Positions 13,364 to 26,014 of a DNA stretch of 64,000 nt are shown here, piece after piece. The stretch is from Synchiropus splendidus (lineage: Eukaryota > Chordata > Actinopteri > Syngnathiformes > Callionymidae). Every line of letters starts with the position of its first letter. The stretch's first letter is position 1. The stretch lies in assembly GCF_027744825.2 (NCBI RefSeq), contig NC_071334.1, positions 41,951,437 through 42,015,436 of the forward strand. The letters run 5' to 3'. The notes below the pieces were generated by a model, which was not told where the DNA came from, searched no databases, and was given only the letters and a program-made list of their open reading frames with translations. Position numbers and translations under genes: made by a program.

Positions 13364-13364
13364 T
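13258..13364. repeat. Compound (AAT)n-(ATT)n microsatellite
   Basis: Roughly eight AAT units switch near 13280 into about 28 ATT units. The two halves are reverse complements, so the tract can fold back on itself. Long tyrosine/asparagine frames across it are simple-repeat artefacts. Confidence 0.97.
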
Positions 13365-13806
13365 TTCCATATTCATATTGTTTATTGATAATTCTAACGC
13401 CATTGCATTACCTCTTTAATGGATGAATGCCCTAGATCATCATAAACGTTTAAACATGATCATGATCGCTCATGACATGTAATGTGTTCTAAAACACGAA
13501 CAAAAATTTGTGACATCACATTGCACATCTGATGGTAAATAATAGACTATTCATTTCATTCATTTCCATCATGAAAATCCCTAGCACATGCGTATCTTAC
13601 AATGTTATAATAAATGCTTGGCTTGTCTGTACATTTAAACTTCACAAATATATGAATATACATTTGTGAAATATATTTTTTGGTTTTTAAAAATGACATT
13701 TTAATTAAAATGCATTTGATATGTATTAATAAATAAATGAAAGGCAGATCCAAACTAAAAGAGGAAGAACGTATGTGTGCATTAAACAATTCATGTTATT
13801 TTGTAA
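13365..13806. other. AT-rich unassigned sequence
   Basis: AT-rich DNA between two simple-repeat loci, with no gene or known repeat recognised. Confidence 0.5.
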
Positions 13807-14134
<328 letters not shown>

Positions 14135-14141
14135 GTCCAGC

Positions 14142-14208
<67 letters not shown>

Positions 14209-14213
14209 TGGAC
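14135..14213. repeat. Second (TA)n tract with short inverted-repeat arms
   Basis: GTCCAGCATAT at 14135 is mirrored by ATATGCTGGAC ending at 14213, enclosing about 60 bp of (TA)n. The tract begins directly at the end of the larger palindrome. Confidence 0.92.
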
Positions 14214-14669
14214 TCGTTTTTTCTAATGCAATGAATCTTACTAGACTTACTGCAATAACTCTTACTAGAATGACTCTTTGAAAAGAAAAAGACAAAAGAG
14301 AAAATGAAAGTTTGACAGAAATCAGCTTTTGTTTATTTGCTTTATTGTTCACTGATTTATTACCTTTCTGAGTGAAACGTTTTATGAAATACCAATATTG
14401 CCACTGTCATTTCAATTTCAATTGCTTTGCAGTATATTATTGCATTTATCATCCATCTCGGACGATGTTCACTTCGATCAAACAGTAGAAGTCTGGTACT
14501 CTTGTTCCTGACCTCGGTGAGTGTGTCCAGAGGCAATGTGCCTCACCTCAATATAATGAAATCACATGGGTCAACAAGGCTGGTGAGGCTGCAGCAGGTC
14601 ATCCGACAGATCAGAACTAAGCTGCTTTGACCCGTGCTGGGGCTGCCTGCCAAACACATACAAACACAC

Positions 14670-14915
14670 ACACGCGTTTGTTTTGCTGTTTTGAGAGGAC
14701 CTCTCATTGCTATAATACTTTCCTCAGCCTCTCACCCTTAATTTAACCATCCAAAACACACAGCTAACCTTAACCAGGACTCTGAACCAAATTGAAACCC
14801 ACTTATAATAAATTACTTTCACCCGCCTTTTAACCCTCTAAACCTTGTGAGGACAGGCCAAAATGTCCTCACAAAGCAAAATGTCATCGCAAGAGTGTGG
14901 CTTGTCAAGACATGG
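14670..14915. mobile_element. Fish-type 'GAGGACC' dispersed repeat
   Basis: The left part contains GAGAGGACCTCTCATTG, the middle holds degenerate TTAACC-rich sequence (CACCCTTAATTTAACC, CTAACCTTAACC), and the right part contains GTGAGGACAGGCCAAAATG and TCCTCACAAAGC. This order matches from memory a widespread fish repeat with degenerate CCTAAC-like core and GAGGAC ends. No coding capacity is present, and the element class is not certain. Confidence 0.5.
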
Positions 14916-15313
14916 TCGAGTAAGGCAAAACATGCACATACTATTAGATACGCAGCGCTATAACATTGCGCAATGATGAGCAGAGCAAACATTAAAAAGT
15001 CATAGTGGGCTAAAGAGGATTTCCAATAACGTTGAAATGATGTGAACATTAGCGCCGATCAAAGTCACGGCGGCGTGTAAATACAGAAATGCTACATTCG
15101 ATTACAGTCATGGAAGTTTGGTCGAGGTTATTATCCACCAAGCTTTAATCATTTCTCTTTTATTAGCTGCCGCATGCGTCGCCCAGGGACTTCTATTATG
15201 ATCACATTAAATTGTGGAAATGTAAATATTGACAACATATGCATAATTATTTATTCGACTAGTGGCAGGGTGTCAAAAAAATCCTTTCTGGTCCTGAAAA
15301 TGCATGTGAAAAA

Positions 15314-15314
15314 C

Positions 15315-15361
<47 letters not shown>

Positions 15362-15382
15362 AATTATTGTTATTATTATTAT
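15314..15382. repeat. (AAT)n microsatellite with inverted (ATT)n tail
   Basis: About 15 AAT units are followed, after a short CAATTATTG spacer, by TTATTATTATTAT. This is the same fold-back arrangement as at 13258-13364. Confidence 0.95.
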
Positions 15383-15394
15383 CCAGAAAGCAAT

Positions 15395-16180
15395 GAAGCT
15401 GCTCCGCTCTGGAGATCAGAGGTCAATAACTCCGAGGCCTCTCTCCTCCACGTGGATAATCAATTACCACAAGATGCATCTTGGGCGTCATGTCCCGGTT
15501 TATTGCCGCTCCTTCAGATCTGCAAGGCCTCCTCTCCCCCCCACATAAATTTGAATGTAAAACAAGCTCACCAGCGCTGGGTTAAATACGTGATTAGGCA
15601 CGACAAGTTAATATGAGGAGCAGACTAAGTCAAGAACAGCAGCTATGGTAATCCAACAGCCCTGCAAGGCATCAAGATAGGACCAGGAGGAGGAGGAAGA
15701 TTTCTCATTCAGATATTAGAATTGCAATTGTCTTGGTCTGGAAATTGACTTTTTCATTATTCAGTTAGTACAATAATTAAATATTCCATGCCGTGGGTTG
15801 GCAGAAGCTACTGAACCACACTGATGATCTCTAACCGGGCCTGACAGATATTATAAATAATGTTTATTTATTGAAACAAATCTAAATCACTGAAAAGTGC
15901 CACTCTCCAGTGAGCGGCCGTTTGCATCCAACCCCACATTATCAATCTTCCTGCTCCACATGAACCAAATAAAAACACGTCTCATCAGACTGTCTGTGAC
16001 ACAGAATTCCTGCGTGTTGGTCCAGATAAGATTATGACCCAAACGTACAGTATTAATGAATAGGATTTTTAATAGGAAAACAGCAGCCTGTATTTATTCA
16101 TGATCTCCATGGAAACATGTTCACAGAGCAACATCACAGAATTGGAATTATCATGATAGAAATATTGTTTTCTGTGAAAT
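15395..16180. promoter_or_regulatory. Candidate conserved non-coding element cluster
   Basis: Repeat-free sequence of balanced composition with several homeodomain-type cores, for example ATAATCAATTACC near 15459, TAATTAAATATTCC near 15774 and AGTATTAATGAATAG near 16050. No coding frame is recognisable. The call rests on composition only; no alignment was available, so it is a hypothesis. Confidence 0.22.
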
Positions 16181-16989
16181 AGTGTCTTTGTTTATGTCAG
16201 GAGATCTCAATCTGGTTTATCATCAGGATGCGATTTGCTCTGAAGTGGTAGAGAATAGAGATGCAAAGGGAATAAAACATGCGTTTGTTCGACCGGAAAG
16301 AGGCACAGACAAAAGGTTAAGCTGAGATGTCGGGAGGCAAATGCTGGACAGATGCACGCCATACTTCTCGCATATGGGTGAGTGTGTTTGATTCAATCCT
16401 TATGCTTCAGGGTTTTTTTTTTTTTTTTTTTTTGCAAACTTGAGTTGGAACTTTGAACCGCCATGTGCTGCCGCCTGTTAACTATGTATCCAAATGCCGG
16501 GTCACCTTTCTACAAGCCACAGTTACACTGAGCACGCAATACTTCTTTTGGATCTTTGGAATCCATTTGCATTGGCGACAGGTAGCTGGCACTTATTAGG
16601 AGCCATACTGAAAACACGTAGGCCCTTGTCTGCATCGGCAGGAGCTCATGGTGGGGAACAAAGTGGATGAGAGCTTTTGTTGACAACTTATAGTGATCCT
16701 CCAACGCTGCGTTTGATGGACATCTGAGCACCACTTGTGAAAATGTGGGGGATGGTGAGGAGAGGCTGGCGTGAGCAGGAAAGAAGGGGGGTGTCGGGGT
16801 GCACGGGTGTCAGCAGAGGGACCGATGGAGTGTGTGCTAAATCACTGTATTAAAAAAAATAAACAAATCAGAAACAATTAAGTGTGAACTCTCATGGAAT
16901 ATTCATAGGCGAGCAGGCTTTGCGTGACAGGCGATCACGCCACCTCCAGTCCATGTTTTTTTTTTTTTCCTCCTCCATGTCTCCATGTC
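16181..16989. other. Unassigned sequence with poly-T tract
   Basis: A 21-base T run occupies 16413-16433. Otherwise there is no recognisable gene or repeat. Confidence 0.5.
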
Positions 16990-17110
16990 CCGCGCACATT
17001 GAGATGTGCCTGCCACTTAAATCAAATTAGTCATTAGCAAATTGAATCAACAATTAGAGCAAAAAGAGCTATATGGCATTAGTGTCAGCCCAGTCAGATT
17101 TGTCAGCTTA
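16990..17110. promoter_or_regulatory. Candidate homeodomain-site cluster
   Basis: Three TAAT cores (read on the minus strand) occur within 35 bp: AAATTAG at 17025, CATTAGC at 17032 and CAATTAGAG at 17051. The surroundings are repeat-free. Such spacing is common in vertebrate developmental enhancers, but it also arises by chance in AT-rich DNA. Confidence 0.2.
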
Positions 17111-17880
17111 TCAGAAGTAGTTTTTCCTGCGGTCCAACTCCACCACCGTGCATTCAAAGTCAAGGCTCAGGGCACAAGGCGCCTGCATCCTTTTTCTGCC
17201 ACGGTCACCTAGCATCACAGCCGCATGAGCACCCCGTTGCATTTTTGCCAAACGAAATCTATTTCGCTCACTTGCTATCTGATGGATCCGATGGCTGCCC
17301 CCTCTGTTATTGACATCTCTCACTCTTTCTCCAGCATTCTTCAGTTGGAGGCTGTCAGAAACATTGCCGCTGGTGATAGAAGTATCCCAATTATGCAAAT
17401 GGGGGGTCCCACTCATGGCATGTTCCATTGTATAAATCGGCTCCTATCTTGTCAAAAGTCCGATTGTATTGGAGCAACTTTGGAGAAATTGTCGCCGAGA
17501 TTTTGATTGAGTTTGCCTGCAACATCACCTTCAAAGCTGTCTGTGCGTGAGTGGAAAGGTCGCCTCGCTGTCGCTCGAGCTGGCCATGATGCAGAACCTG
17601 ATACTTTTTCATGGTTTCCTGAGCAGCCTTGATGCCACTCTCGAGAGGAGCAGTGAATAGTAACGGTAAAACAGAAACAACGTGTACCTCAAACTGTTCA
17701 TATTAAATGACCAAAGACACATCTTGACCAAATACACCAGAGAAGTTGTTGTTATTTATTTTAATTTGTTTAGTATTTGTCATTATTATTAGAAATAATA
17801 ACAATAACAATCATTTATATTTCAGTTAATAATAATAATAATAATTTATATTATCCTATGTTTCTCCTTTTTATTGTTTT

Positions 17881-17883
<3 letters not shown>
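17111..17883. other. Unassigned non-coding sequence
   Basis: No gene is recognised. Short frames at 17111-17612 on both strands show no known domain. A small (AAT)n run lies near 17826-17843. Confidence 0.45.
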
Positions 17884-17934
<51 letters not shown>

Positions 17935-17955
17935 ACATATATATATATATATATA
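17884..17955. repeat. (TA)n microsatellite
   Basis: About 70 bp of TA repeats, interrupted once by GTATACAT near 17931. Confidence 0.97.
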
Positions 17956-20900
17956 GTATTTTTTTATTATATTTTTATATGCCATTCAGTGGTATATTAT
18001 GTTATGATATTATATTTATGATGTCACAACCATGAAGGAATGAAGTTTTAAAAGCAGGATCAAAGAACGAAAAATGCTGCTTAAAATAGTCAGCTAAATC
18101 ACATAATTTTCCTACCAAATATTAGAATATGACAGATTAGTTATCAAACCTGTAATCAACTACATTTCTTTCCTTCTTTAACTGAGTCCCATCCCTCATT
18201 AAAATACATGTTTTGGCTGTGACTTGGCTTTTGATCTGTGAATTATTATCCATTTGAATATTTTTTGTTATTCACTTTTTTTTCTAAGATTTAGAGCATT
18301 CGACTTCAACTTTGAAAGTTTCATATTAAATCAGGTGGGCGTTTATGGGACAGCACACGCAAAGACAACAGAAAAACTGCTTTGTGTGCAGTTTAAAAAC
18401 AAATATTAGCTCACAAAATGCATCACAGCCCCCAGCCGGCAAATAGGCGAGTCAGCACAGGTCAATAGAAATCCATTTAAGACGATGAGATTTGATGGAA
18501 AACTTTGCTGGCGGGCCTCCTCTGAGAATCGTCCTCATGTATCCGGGGACTGTTGTATGATTAAGTTTTATCAAGTTAGAGCAGAATTGACGGTCAAAGT
18601 CGATTTGAATGGCCAGAATACCCACTGTGATCATAACACAGAAGAAAAAACTATTTTCAATTTGGCACCAGTCCTCCGCTGTGGTTGCAGGACAGAGGAA
18701 AGAACATGACGCCTTAAAATCTCTGACAACAACGGAAATAAACAGTGCCAGGATCTCATACAGCAGACCAGCCTAGAGAAGGAAATAAAGGTGGAAAAAA
18801 GCGCCCCAAAAAAAAAAAAAGAGTCAGGGTCGGTTTTAATATTCATGAATTCCTCTACCAGCTCAGTTCAGCAGTTTCGATTAAGCATTAATTAGGAGCC
18901 AGAGGGGAAACCAAACAAAAATAAGGAGCTGAATGACTAATGAAGGTGGTGGAGACGTGGGCAGGAGCGTCGTGCCACTAATGGCTCAGTGTTATGGGTG
19001 CTGCATGGGCAGCGGTGCCTGTGGTGTGGGCGGTGAGGCACACCTCTGCCCACACCACACAGTTGGAAAAAAAAAAAACACACACACACACACGAATAAC
19101 AAATTTGCCTCCAAACAGCCAGTAACTGCTGCTTTAACTCCAGCCGCTGTCAAACGCAAAGCACTTTTTTTTCTTTTCATGATCATCAGTGTGAGGCTTT
19201 TCATCTGAAATTCTGATTTAGGTGGGTTTTTTTTTTTTTGGTTTGTTTGTTTTTCTATGCTGAGTTGAGTCATGATTTCTCAGGTATCAACCACTTGCAG
19301 TCGATGGTCATCGTTACTGACATTAGCAGGAAATCTAAACACAAACTAGAGTGAATTAGACCAAGTAGTGTGTTGACCTGGATGATTTGGGACCTTCACA
19401 CACGCTGTGCCAAGGCCAAGACTCCTGACTAGTTACATGCCTGCGTAGACAGAGGTGTACAGCAGTCAGTGGCGGTCAACAGAGAAGAACGTAGCACATG
19501 ACTTCACATGAAGAAGAGAACAGTTAGAACTCTGACAACAGCCTTACACAAGTTTCTACATAGGAAATACTCATGACTCAAGGGTGGGGGTTGGGAGGGT
19601 GAAACAGTGAAGGTACTCTGGCTTTAAAACAAGGGAAAGACTGCGCAAACATCAAACTTGTTTAGAGATATTCAAATATTCAACAAAAACGGATGCACAA
19701 AACTGTCTAACAGAGCATTTGGTTACAAAGAAGATTTACAAACCTGCATGAAACATTGTTCTTTAAAGTTAATGATGTAAGTGAATCTTCATGATCAGTT
19801 ACTAGGTGGAATTGTAAGTCAGAACAGAGTACTGTAATTTGATCAGCACCCTCACAGTGAAATGACTGTGCCGCTGCATCCCAGAAACAAAAGCATCCTA
19901 CAGGATTGAATACATTTCAATTTCTTCCTGAGTGTCACCACTATTGTTGAGCTTATTTGACATTGCTCTTCTTGCATTTACTTGAACAAAACATGGATGT
20001 GGGACAGTTCTGGAGTTGAACGGCAACCGTGGAACAAGAATCAAAAGCATACATTTTAATTTAGAATAATATTTTTAATATCACTACTCCAATGTGTTAG
20101 TTGGCTGCACAATTTCCATTGTATAAATATTTCCACTTCAATTATTTGTCTCACAACAAATAAAATAAATAATCCTCACGGGAGCAGGATTTCTAGGTGT
20201 TTGAGAAAAGGCTTTGCAGACTCCTCTCCCAGTTAAACAAGGATAAAGGGAACACAGAAAAAATAAATGATATTGTTATAAAGGTATTATCCTTAAGCCT
20301 GCGCATGATATTTCAATTGTATTGCTGAATTGTAATCAGGTATTTGAGCTCACAGCTGCTGCCTTGCACGTTGAATGTCTACCATTTCGTATTGGACCAC
20401 AGAGAGACAGGCAGAGGGCTGGATAAAAGGTCCGAGGGAGCGGTGGGGTCTTACAGAGAGAAGGAAGCTGTTATCGAACCGAAAAGCCTGTGGACTTTAG
20501 TTTCCCAATCTCTAAATCTACACATTGTCATGTAAGTCCACAGACAGGAGGACCAGAGCAAACAGAGCTTGCAGGAGCACACATCAGCTGGAGATCCCTC
20601 CAATCAAGAGGAAGTTTGAGTTTTTCCCAACTCACCAGGACAAATTCTGATCCAAAACCCACATGAAAGAATATGCTTATGCATGAGGATATTTCAACTT
20701 CTAGAATTAAAGGTCAACACTGACCTGAAATGACAAACAAATTACAGATGTAAGTAAAAGGCAACATGTGTTTTTATTTCACATTTAATCACGTCAGACT
20801 TCTATACATCATATAAGAAAAGGTACACTACTCTCTCTCTCCCCAGGAAGGGTTCTTTAATGAATGAGAATTAAAATATCAGGCTTTGAATGTAAACTAT

Positions 20901-22824
20901 AAGTTAGTGTATTTTTTTTTTAATTCAAAGGTGTCCACATTTGAAAAGTCACTTGGCCTTCAGAGCATTTGCACAACAAACTGTAGGTCTGAGAATGTGA
21001 ATTTTATGTTTTTATTTAGTCAATATAATACAACAATTCAGTGTAATATTCAGCCCAGAAAAGCATTTTTTATATAATAATAATTATAATATGATTAAAA
21101 TGACATACAAGGAGTGAAGTAAAAATGCTTCATTATCTTACACATTTAAAAAGTAATAGCTAAGTCCTGGGTCTCAGTGAAAACATAAGCAGAACATTAT
21201 GAACAGACTAAATACTTACTATTGTTTTTCCTTTTGCTCACAGCAATATTGGCACAATGGGGTCTTGCTTCAGCAGTTGGGTTGTTTTGAACCAAGCTAA
21301 ATGCTTGATGTGTTATCGACTGTTTCTTTAGTTCCATGCTTGCTCATTCGGTCACAAACCAACTTTCATTGTGCCACAAGTGAATTTGAATTGAAGCCCA
21401 TATGAGCATCATCTGTGGTCAGAGAGGTCAAACGGGAACAATAACACTGATTAGCAGCAGCAGCTCTGGATGAGGGAGGGGGTGGTGTGGGGGCAAAAAA
21501 AAAGAAAATTAACAAAGGGAGATGTGTGTTCGCTGGGGTTAGGCGTGCAGGGTAGGAAGGCAGTTGACGGTTTCTCTGTCTCTTGCCTCCTATCACAATT
21601 CATTTCCACAAATTAGGCTTCAATAAAAGTGCCATTCAGTGGTAATTAGGAGTCAGTTCTGCTGAGGTCGAGTTAAGGAAAAAACAAGCGTTGGGCGCCG
21701 GAAATAGGAAAGGTGGTGGCAGCAGGGAGGAGGTGGTGGTGATTGGGTGGCGGGGGGGAACTTGAAGGGGTCTCCCTCCCCCTCAAGTTCCAGCAAGATG
21801 AGAAGCTCCACAGACAATAAAGCACACATTGCTTGAGCACATCAGTTCCCTGGCAAGACACTGGTCAAGGAGGCTTTTGGCCCAACACCGGGACAATGAC
21901 AAGCAAAAATACAAGTGCAATACAACGGCACACCCCTGAGAAAAGGAGAAAAATAGTTTGTGTTCAACACGTTGAACAATTTTGTGAATTTCATCAATGA
22001 AAGAAACGAGGCAGTGGTCAGCAATGAAGAACTCCAACGACAATCCATTTTTACATTTCAATTTCATTCAAATCTGGGGAAGCACACTGTACTTCGTAAT
22101 TTGCTGTCACAATCATTTCATTCCTGGATTAAATTCCTTAGTACATTTTCTCCATTTGAATCTAAATTTCAGTGTCTGTGAAAATGAAAACAAAAGTAAA
22201 GTGGACTTTATTTTCTATCAACAATTTGGATTGTCAAGCCCATGCAATTTCATCATATGGTCATTTATGCATCAACTCCTGCACGAGGGAATGACTCTGA
22301 ACATTGATTGTGATCTGTGAATGAATCATGGCTACATTTCCATCCCAATATTGTTTCAATATTCCGCACTATTCAACATGTTGGTTTAAAACGTCATTAA
22401 ATGTAAGTAGAATAACTGCTACCAAAATCACAGAGACTCAAGTCTGGGACCAGGCAGAGCTGTGGCTGCTCCCTTTGAAAGTCTGGACTTCAGGACGGCT
22501 AACCAAGCCCCACTCGAGGATGTGAGGGTCCAGGCTGGCTCACGGCAACTCTGGACTTCTTTAATGCACTTGGGAGCCAGCCCAGGATGGACTGCAGCAG
22601 CTATCACTAAAATCACTTCCACTGTAGACAAGAAGTTGACTTTTGGTGAGTTACAGATTTCTAGTACAAGACAAGATAACTTGATGCTTCTTGTTTGTTT
22701 TCTTTTGTTGTGTCACCCAATGAGGGTAAATAAAGGTATGCATGGTTGCCTTATCTTCAAAGGATGTTCCCCAAACATTCAACACACAGAGAGAGTAATT
22801 TTCCCTCACAGATTTCTTACATTA
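17956..22824. other. Mostly unique non-coding sequence
   Basis: No supported exon is present. A poly-A/(AC)n stretch lies near 19066-19093. Short open frames (for example 18485-18709 and 21997-22320) have no recognisable similarity. A compact hairpin lies at 19021-19058 and is listed separately. Confidence 0.45.
19021..19058. repeat. GC-rich hairpin
   Basis: GTGGTGTGGGC at 19021 pairs with GCCCACACCAC ending at 19058, an 11-bp perfect stem. The 16-base loop contains a further GGTG/CACC pairing. It is too short for a typical pre-miRNA; its role is unknown. Confidence 0.6.
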
Positions 22825-23880
22825 CTGCGACACAGTGGTGGCCTATCGAGGGCCAGCAAGGCTTCTCTGCTGGCCTGACATAACCAGAAATCATGAGGAT
22901 ATTTATGATAAAAGTTAATTTCTCAACATACATTATATATACGTAGTTTATTTAATCATAATTCATGTCATAGTAGTTGTTTTTCTTGGTTAACGTTTTT
23001 ATCCAATAAGAATTCAGCTCGCTTGTGCTGCCAGGTTGTATGAAATCATTCTTCAGAATCGACAGTGCAGGTGCAGGTGCACTCTGTGAACTGTACATAT
23101 AGATGATGAATAGTTGCGATTGCCAGTCAGATCACGTTGAACGTGACTTGTATGTGTCCTGTGATTGGCTACTCCGACAGTAATTCAAACGTAATTTAAG
23201 TAAAACCATACACGGCTTTTTATTGGCAAACAAGCTTCTGACCAATGAAATCACAGCTGTTTAGTGACAGATGTGATTTCCACCTTGACCTCTGCATTTC
23301 CCTGCCATCTACAACCGCACCAGAGAGATAACCGAGGCGTTCGCCACTTCCAATCAAGCGACTACCGCGGTCTTAGGCCTGGAGGTGGTCTTGAACGTGA
23401 CGGTTTTTGCTGAGTTAAATGTGGAAAAATCCTGAAAGAAAAGACATCATTACTGAAGTGTTTGTAGATCTCAAGTTGTGCATTATGACCGGACAAATGA
23501 AGAGACGGATGGCTTGGATTGAAGGCAGATTTACATTTTGCTGTGGCCAATTCAGTAAGTGACAAAATGCTCCCCTCTGTTTCTCCAGTGCTTCTTGGTT
23601 GGCTGCGTTCTGATCCTTTTTTTAAGGGCGTTTGGGGCGATATGGCCACACATTACAGAAGGTCTAGGTGTGAAGCGCACGGCCTGCCACTGCTGTTACA
23701 TATTGATGCAGAAAATCATGCATTTCAACGGTATTCAGGTCGGCAATGTTTTGTTTGTCTCTGACTGTTGAGGTAAACAGATATTGCTTGCTTGCTTTTA
23801 ATTCACCAGTTCTGTGTTGAGGATGGTTTAATGTGGGGACAGCACTTTGACATGGTGGCCACACACGAATAGAGCACATT
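22825..23880. mobile_element. Possible old DNA-transposon-derived block
   Basis: It contains GGCCAGCA, nine bases, then TGCTGGCC at 22851-22875, a compact inverted repeat after a CAGTGGTGGCC string. Sequence to about 23.88 kb has no recognisable transposase; frames at 23519-23771 end early and match nothing I know. I have a weak impression of a fish DNA-transposon terminus but cannot name the family or delimit it. Confidence 0.2.
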
Positions 23881-25972
23881 GGATACAGACTTATTGGTAA
23901 TAATCAGCATACATACCGCGCTATATAACATATTTGCAGCCGGCTAATGAAAAAGACTATATTCATCAAAGTCTTTCAAGATTAAATAAATACAAAAAAT
24001 ATATAAATAATTTTTTTTAAAAACTTGATGTCAGTGGCAAGTTGAATCTTGTCTGTGAGTCTCAGCAATTCAAGTTCAACTCCACTTGTTTCCTCTTTTG
24101 GCGGTTTGTGCCTCCATCGTCATCATCATCATCCCCCATCCTCATATCTTCCAGCTGTCTGCATGTGACCACAGCCACCAGAGTGCCACCAGAGGGGCCG
24201 TGTGAACCGCCAGATCTGGTCATCTCGCATGAGCGTCGGGCAGGAATGTGGCCCTGGCTGTGGTCAGAGACCACTCCGGGGACTGTGGAAGCAGTGGAGA
24301 ACGACCGAGCAGGTGCTCGCTGGGAGAACAGGGGGGATAATGTTGATGTCACGTTGCTGCCACCCATTGTGTCAGTGGGGGAGTGTGGACACTGAGAGCC
24401 TGTGGCCTCACCTCTCCCGAGGTCACCGTGCCAGATCCCAATCACAGTCTTCACTTATTAAGTGGCTCCTGTGCTCCCAGTACTACACAAGTCAAGAGTG
24501 GTAAAGAGACACCCAGCTGCTACAGAGACCTTCACTTACGCTGTTGTGTGTTCCACGACTGCTGTGAACGAAAATATGGCTCCTTATCCTGGAGGTGTCC
24601 CCCAGCTCCACTCTCTCTGCTGAATAAGCTCCTTCACACACCAACACAGCGCCTCTGATCAGCAATTACTCTCTTTATGGAATTAAATACAGGCAGGCGA
24701 GAGGCTCTCTGGGGACGATCAGCTCTATGTAAATACACGTTTCTGCCGAAATATAAAAAGACCTGCCATTTGTAGACATGGTTCATGCATTTACAGATAC
24801 TGCTTTATTTACTTGTCACTCGTGCCGTGGTGCACAAGTGTAATCCTCATGAGAATTCATTCGTTTAAGTTTGAGAGAGACGCAGCTCAAGCTGGAAATC
24901 AAAGGTCAGTTATCTTCCCCAGTTTACCTCACAGCCTCTGACACCAATGCTTACCGCAGGGCTTCTTTTATCAGGCTACCAAAATAATACAGCTACTGGT
25001 GTGCAGCTTGTGAATATAGATTTATTACATATTTTAATTTGTTAAGTGTCAAGTTTTCTTTGGTCGTTGTTGTGTCTACAATTTTCTTCTTTTGTTTTAC
25101 ATCATCTGTTTGCCATGAAATGCCCAGTTCTAAAATGTATTATTATTTATTATTAATTATTAATATTATTTATGTATTTATTTAATTTTAGTTTACCATA
25201 ATATTTAGTATTCACTTAATGCTTTTCTGTATGAGCTTCAAGTTTAAATGAAGAGCAACAGAATTTTACGAACATAAAAAATCTAAATGATCTGCACCAT
25301 TTAAAAACTTATATTTGAAACATTTTTTATGTATCTATTTTTTTCCAGAAAGAGTTCTGATATTTGCTTAGCAAAGAGATATTTAGTATAGGTGTTGTTA
25401 TGAAATCCCATCACAGACAGCTCAGGCAATCCAAGTTGGATAACTGAGCCAAGGCCTCTGACCCTGACTGCTCCCTGATCCCACACAGTGGTGCAAACAT
25501 GGTCAGATGAAACTGATCCAAAATGTGAAAGCTTAAGTGGTTTTAATGATGAGCATAAAGCAGGCGCATGTTCAACATTATCTCTCTCCTTTATGCAAAT
25601 GTGAGCACAACTGTCTCTGAGGAGAAGCAGACCAGCGACATATTTGCTGTGAAATTCTGCAGCAGCCAGATTCTCTCACCAACCACTCTTTTTCAATGTC
25701 GTGTCCCCAAACTTGGGACTGGTGAGTTGCCAGAGAGTCCATTATTCAAACCAGGGTCTTGTCTCTCGTTTATGGCAGAATCACATTTGACTTAAACGGG
25801 GGGGAAAATTGTTACTGTGGCTGTTGCATCCAAAATCAGCGAGGCATTAGTGGAATGATGGATTCTTTGGTTTGCTCCTCCACTTAACCTCATTCATCCA
25901 TCCAAATGAACCAGATGCAGAACAGACACAAGCTTTTACAGAGAGAAAAAATATCTATCTATAATATCAGCC

Positions 25973-26014
<42 letters not shown>

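Noticed and set aside
22462..22878. 138-codon plus-strand open frame
   Set aside because: No similarity recognised; opposite-strand frames are equally open, and no exon structure is evident.
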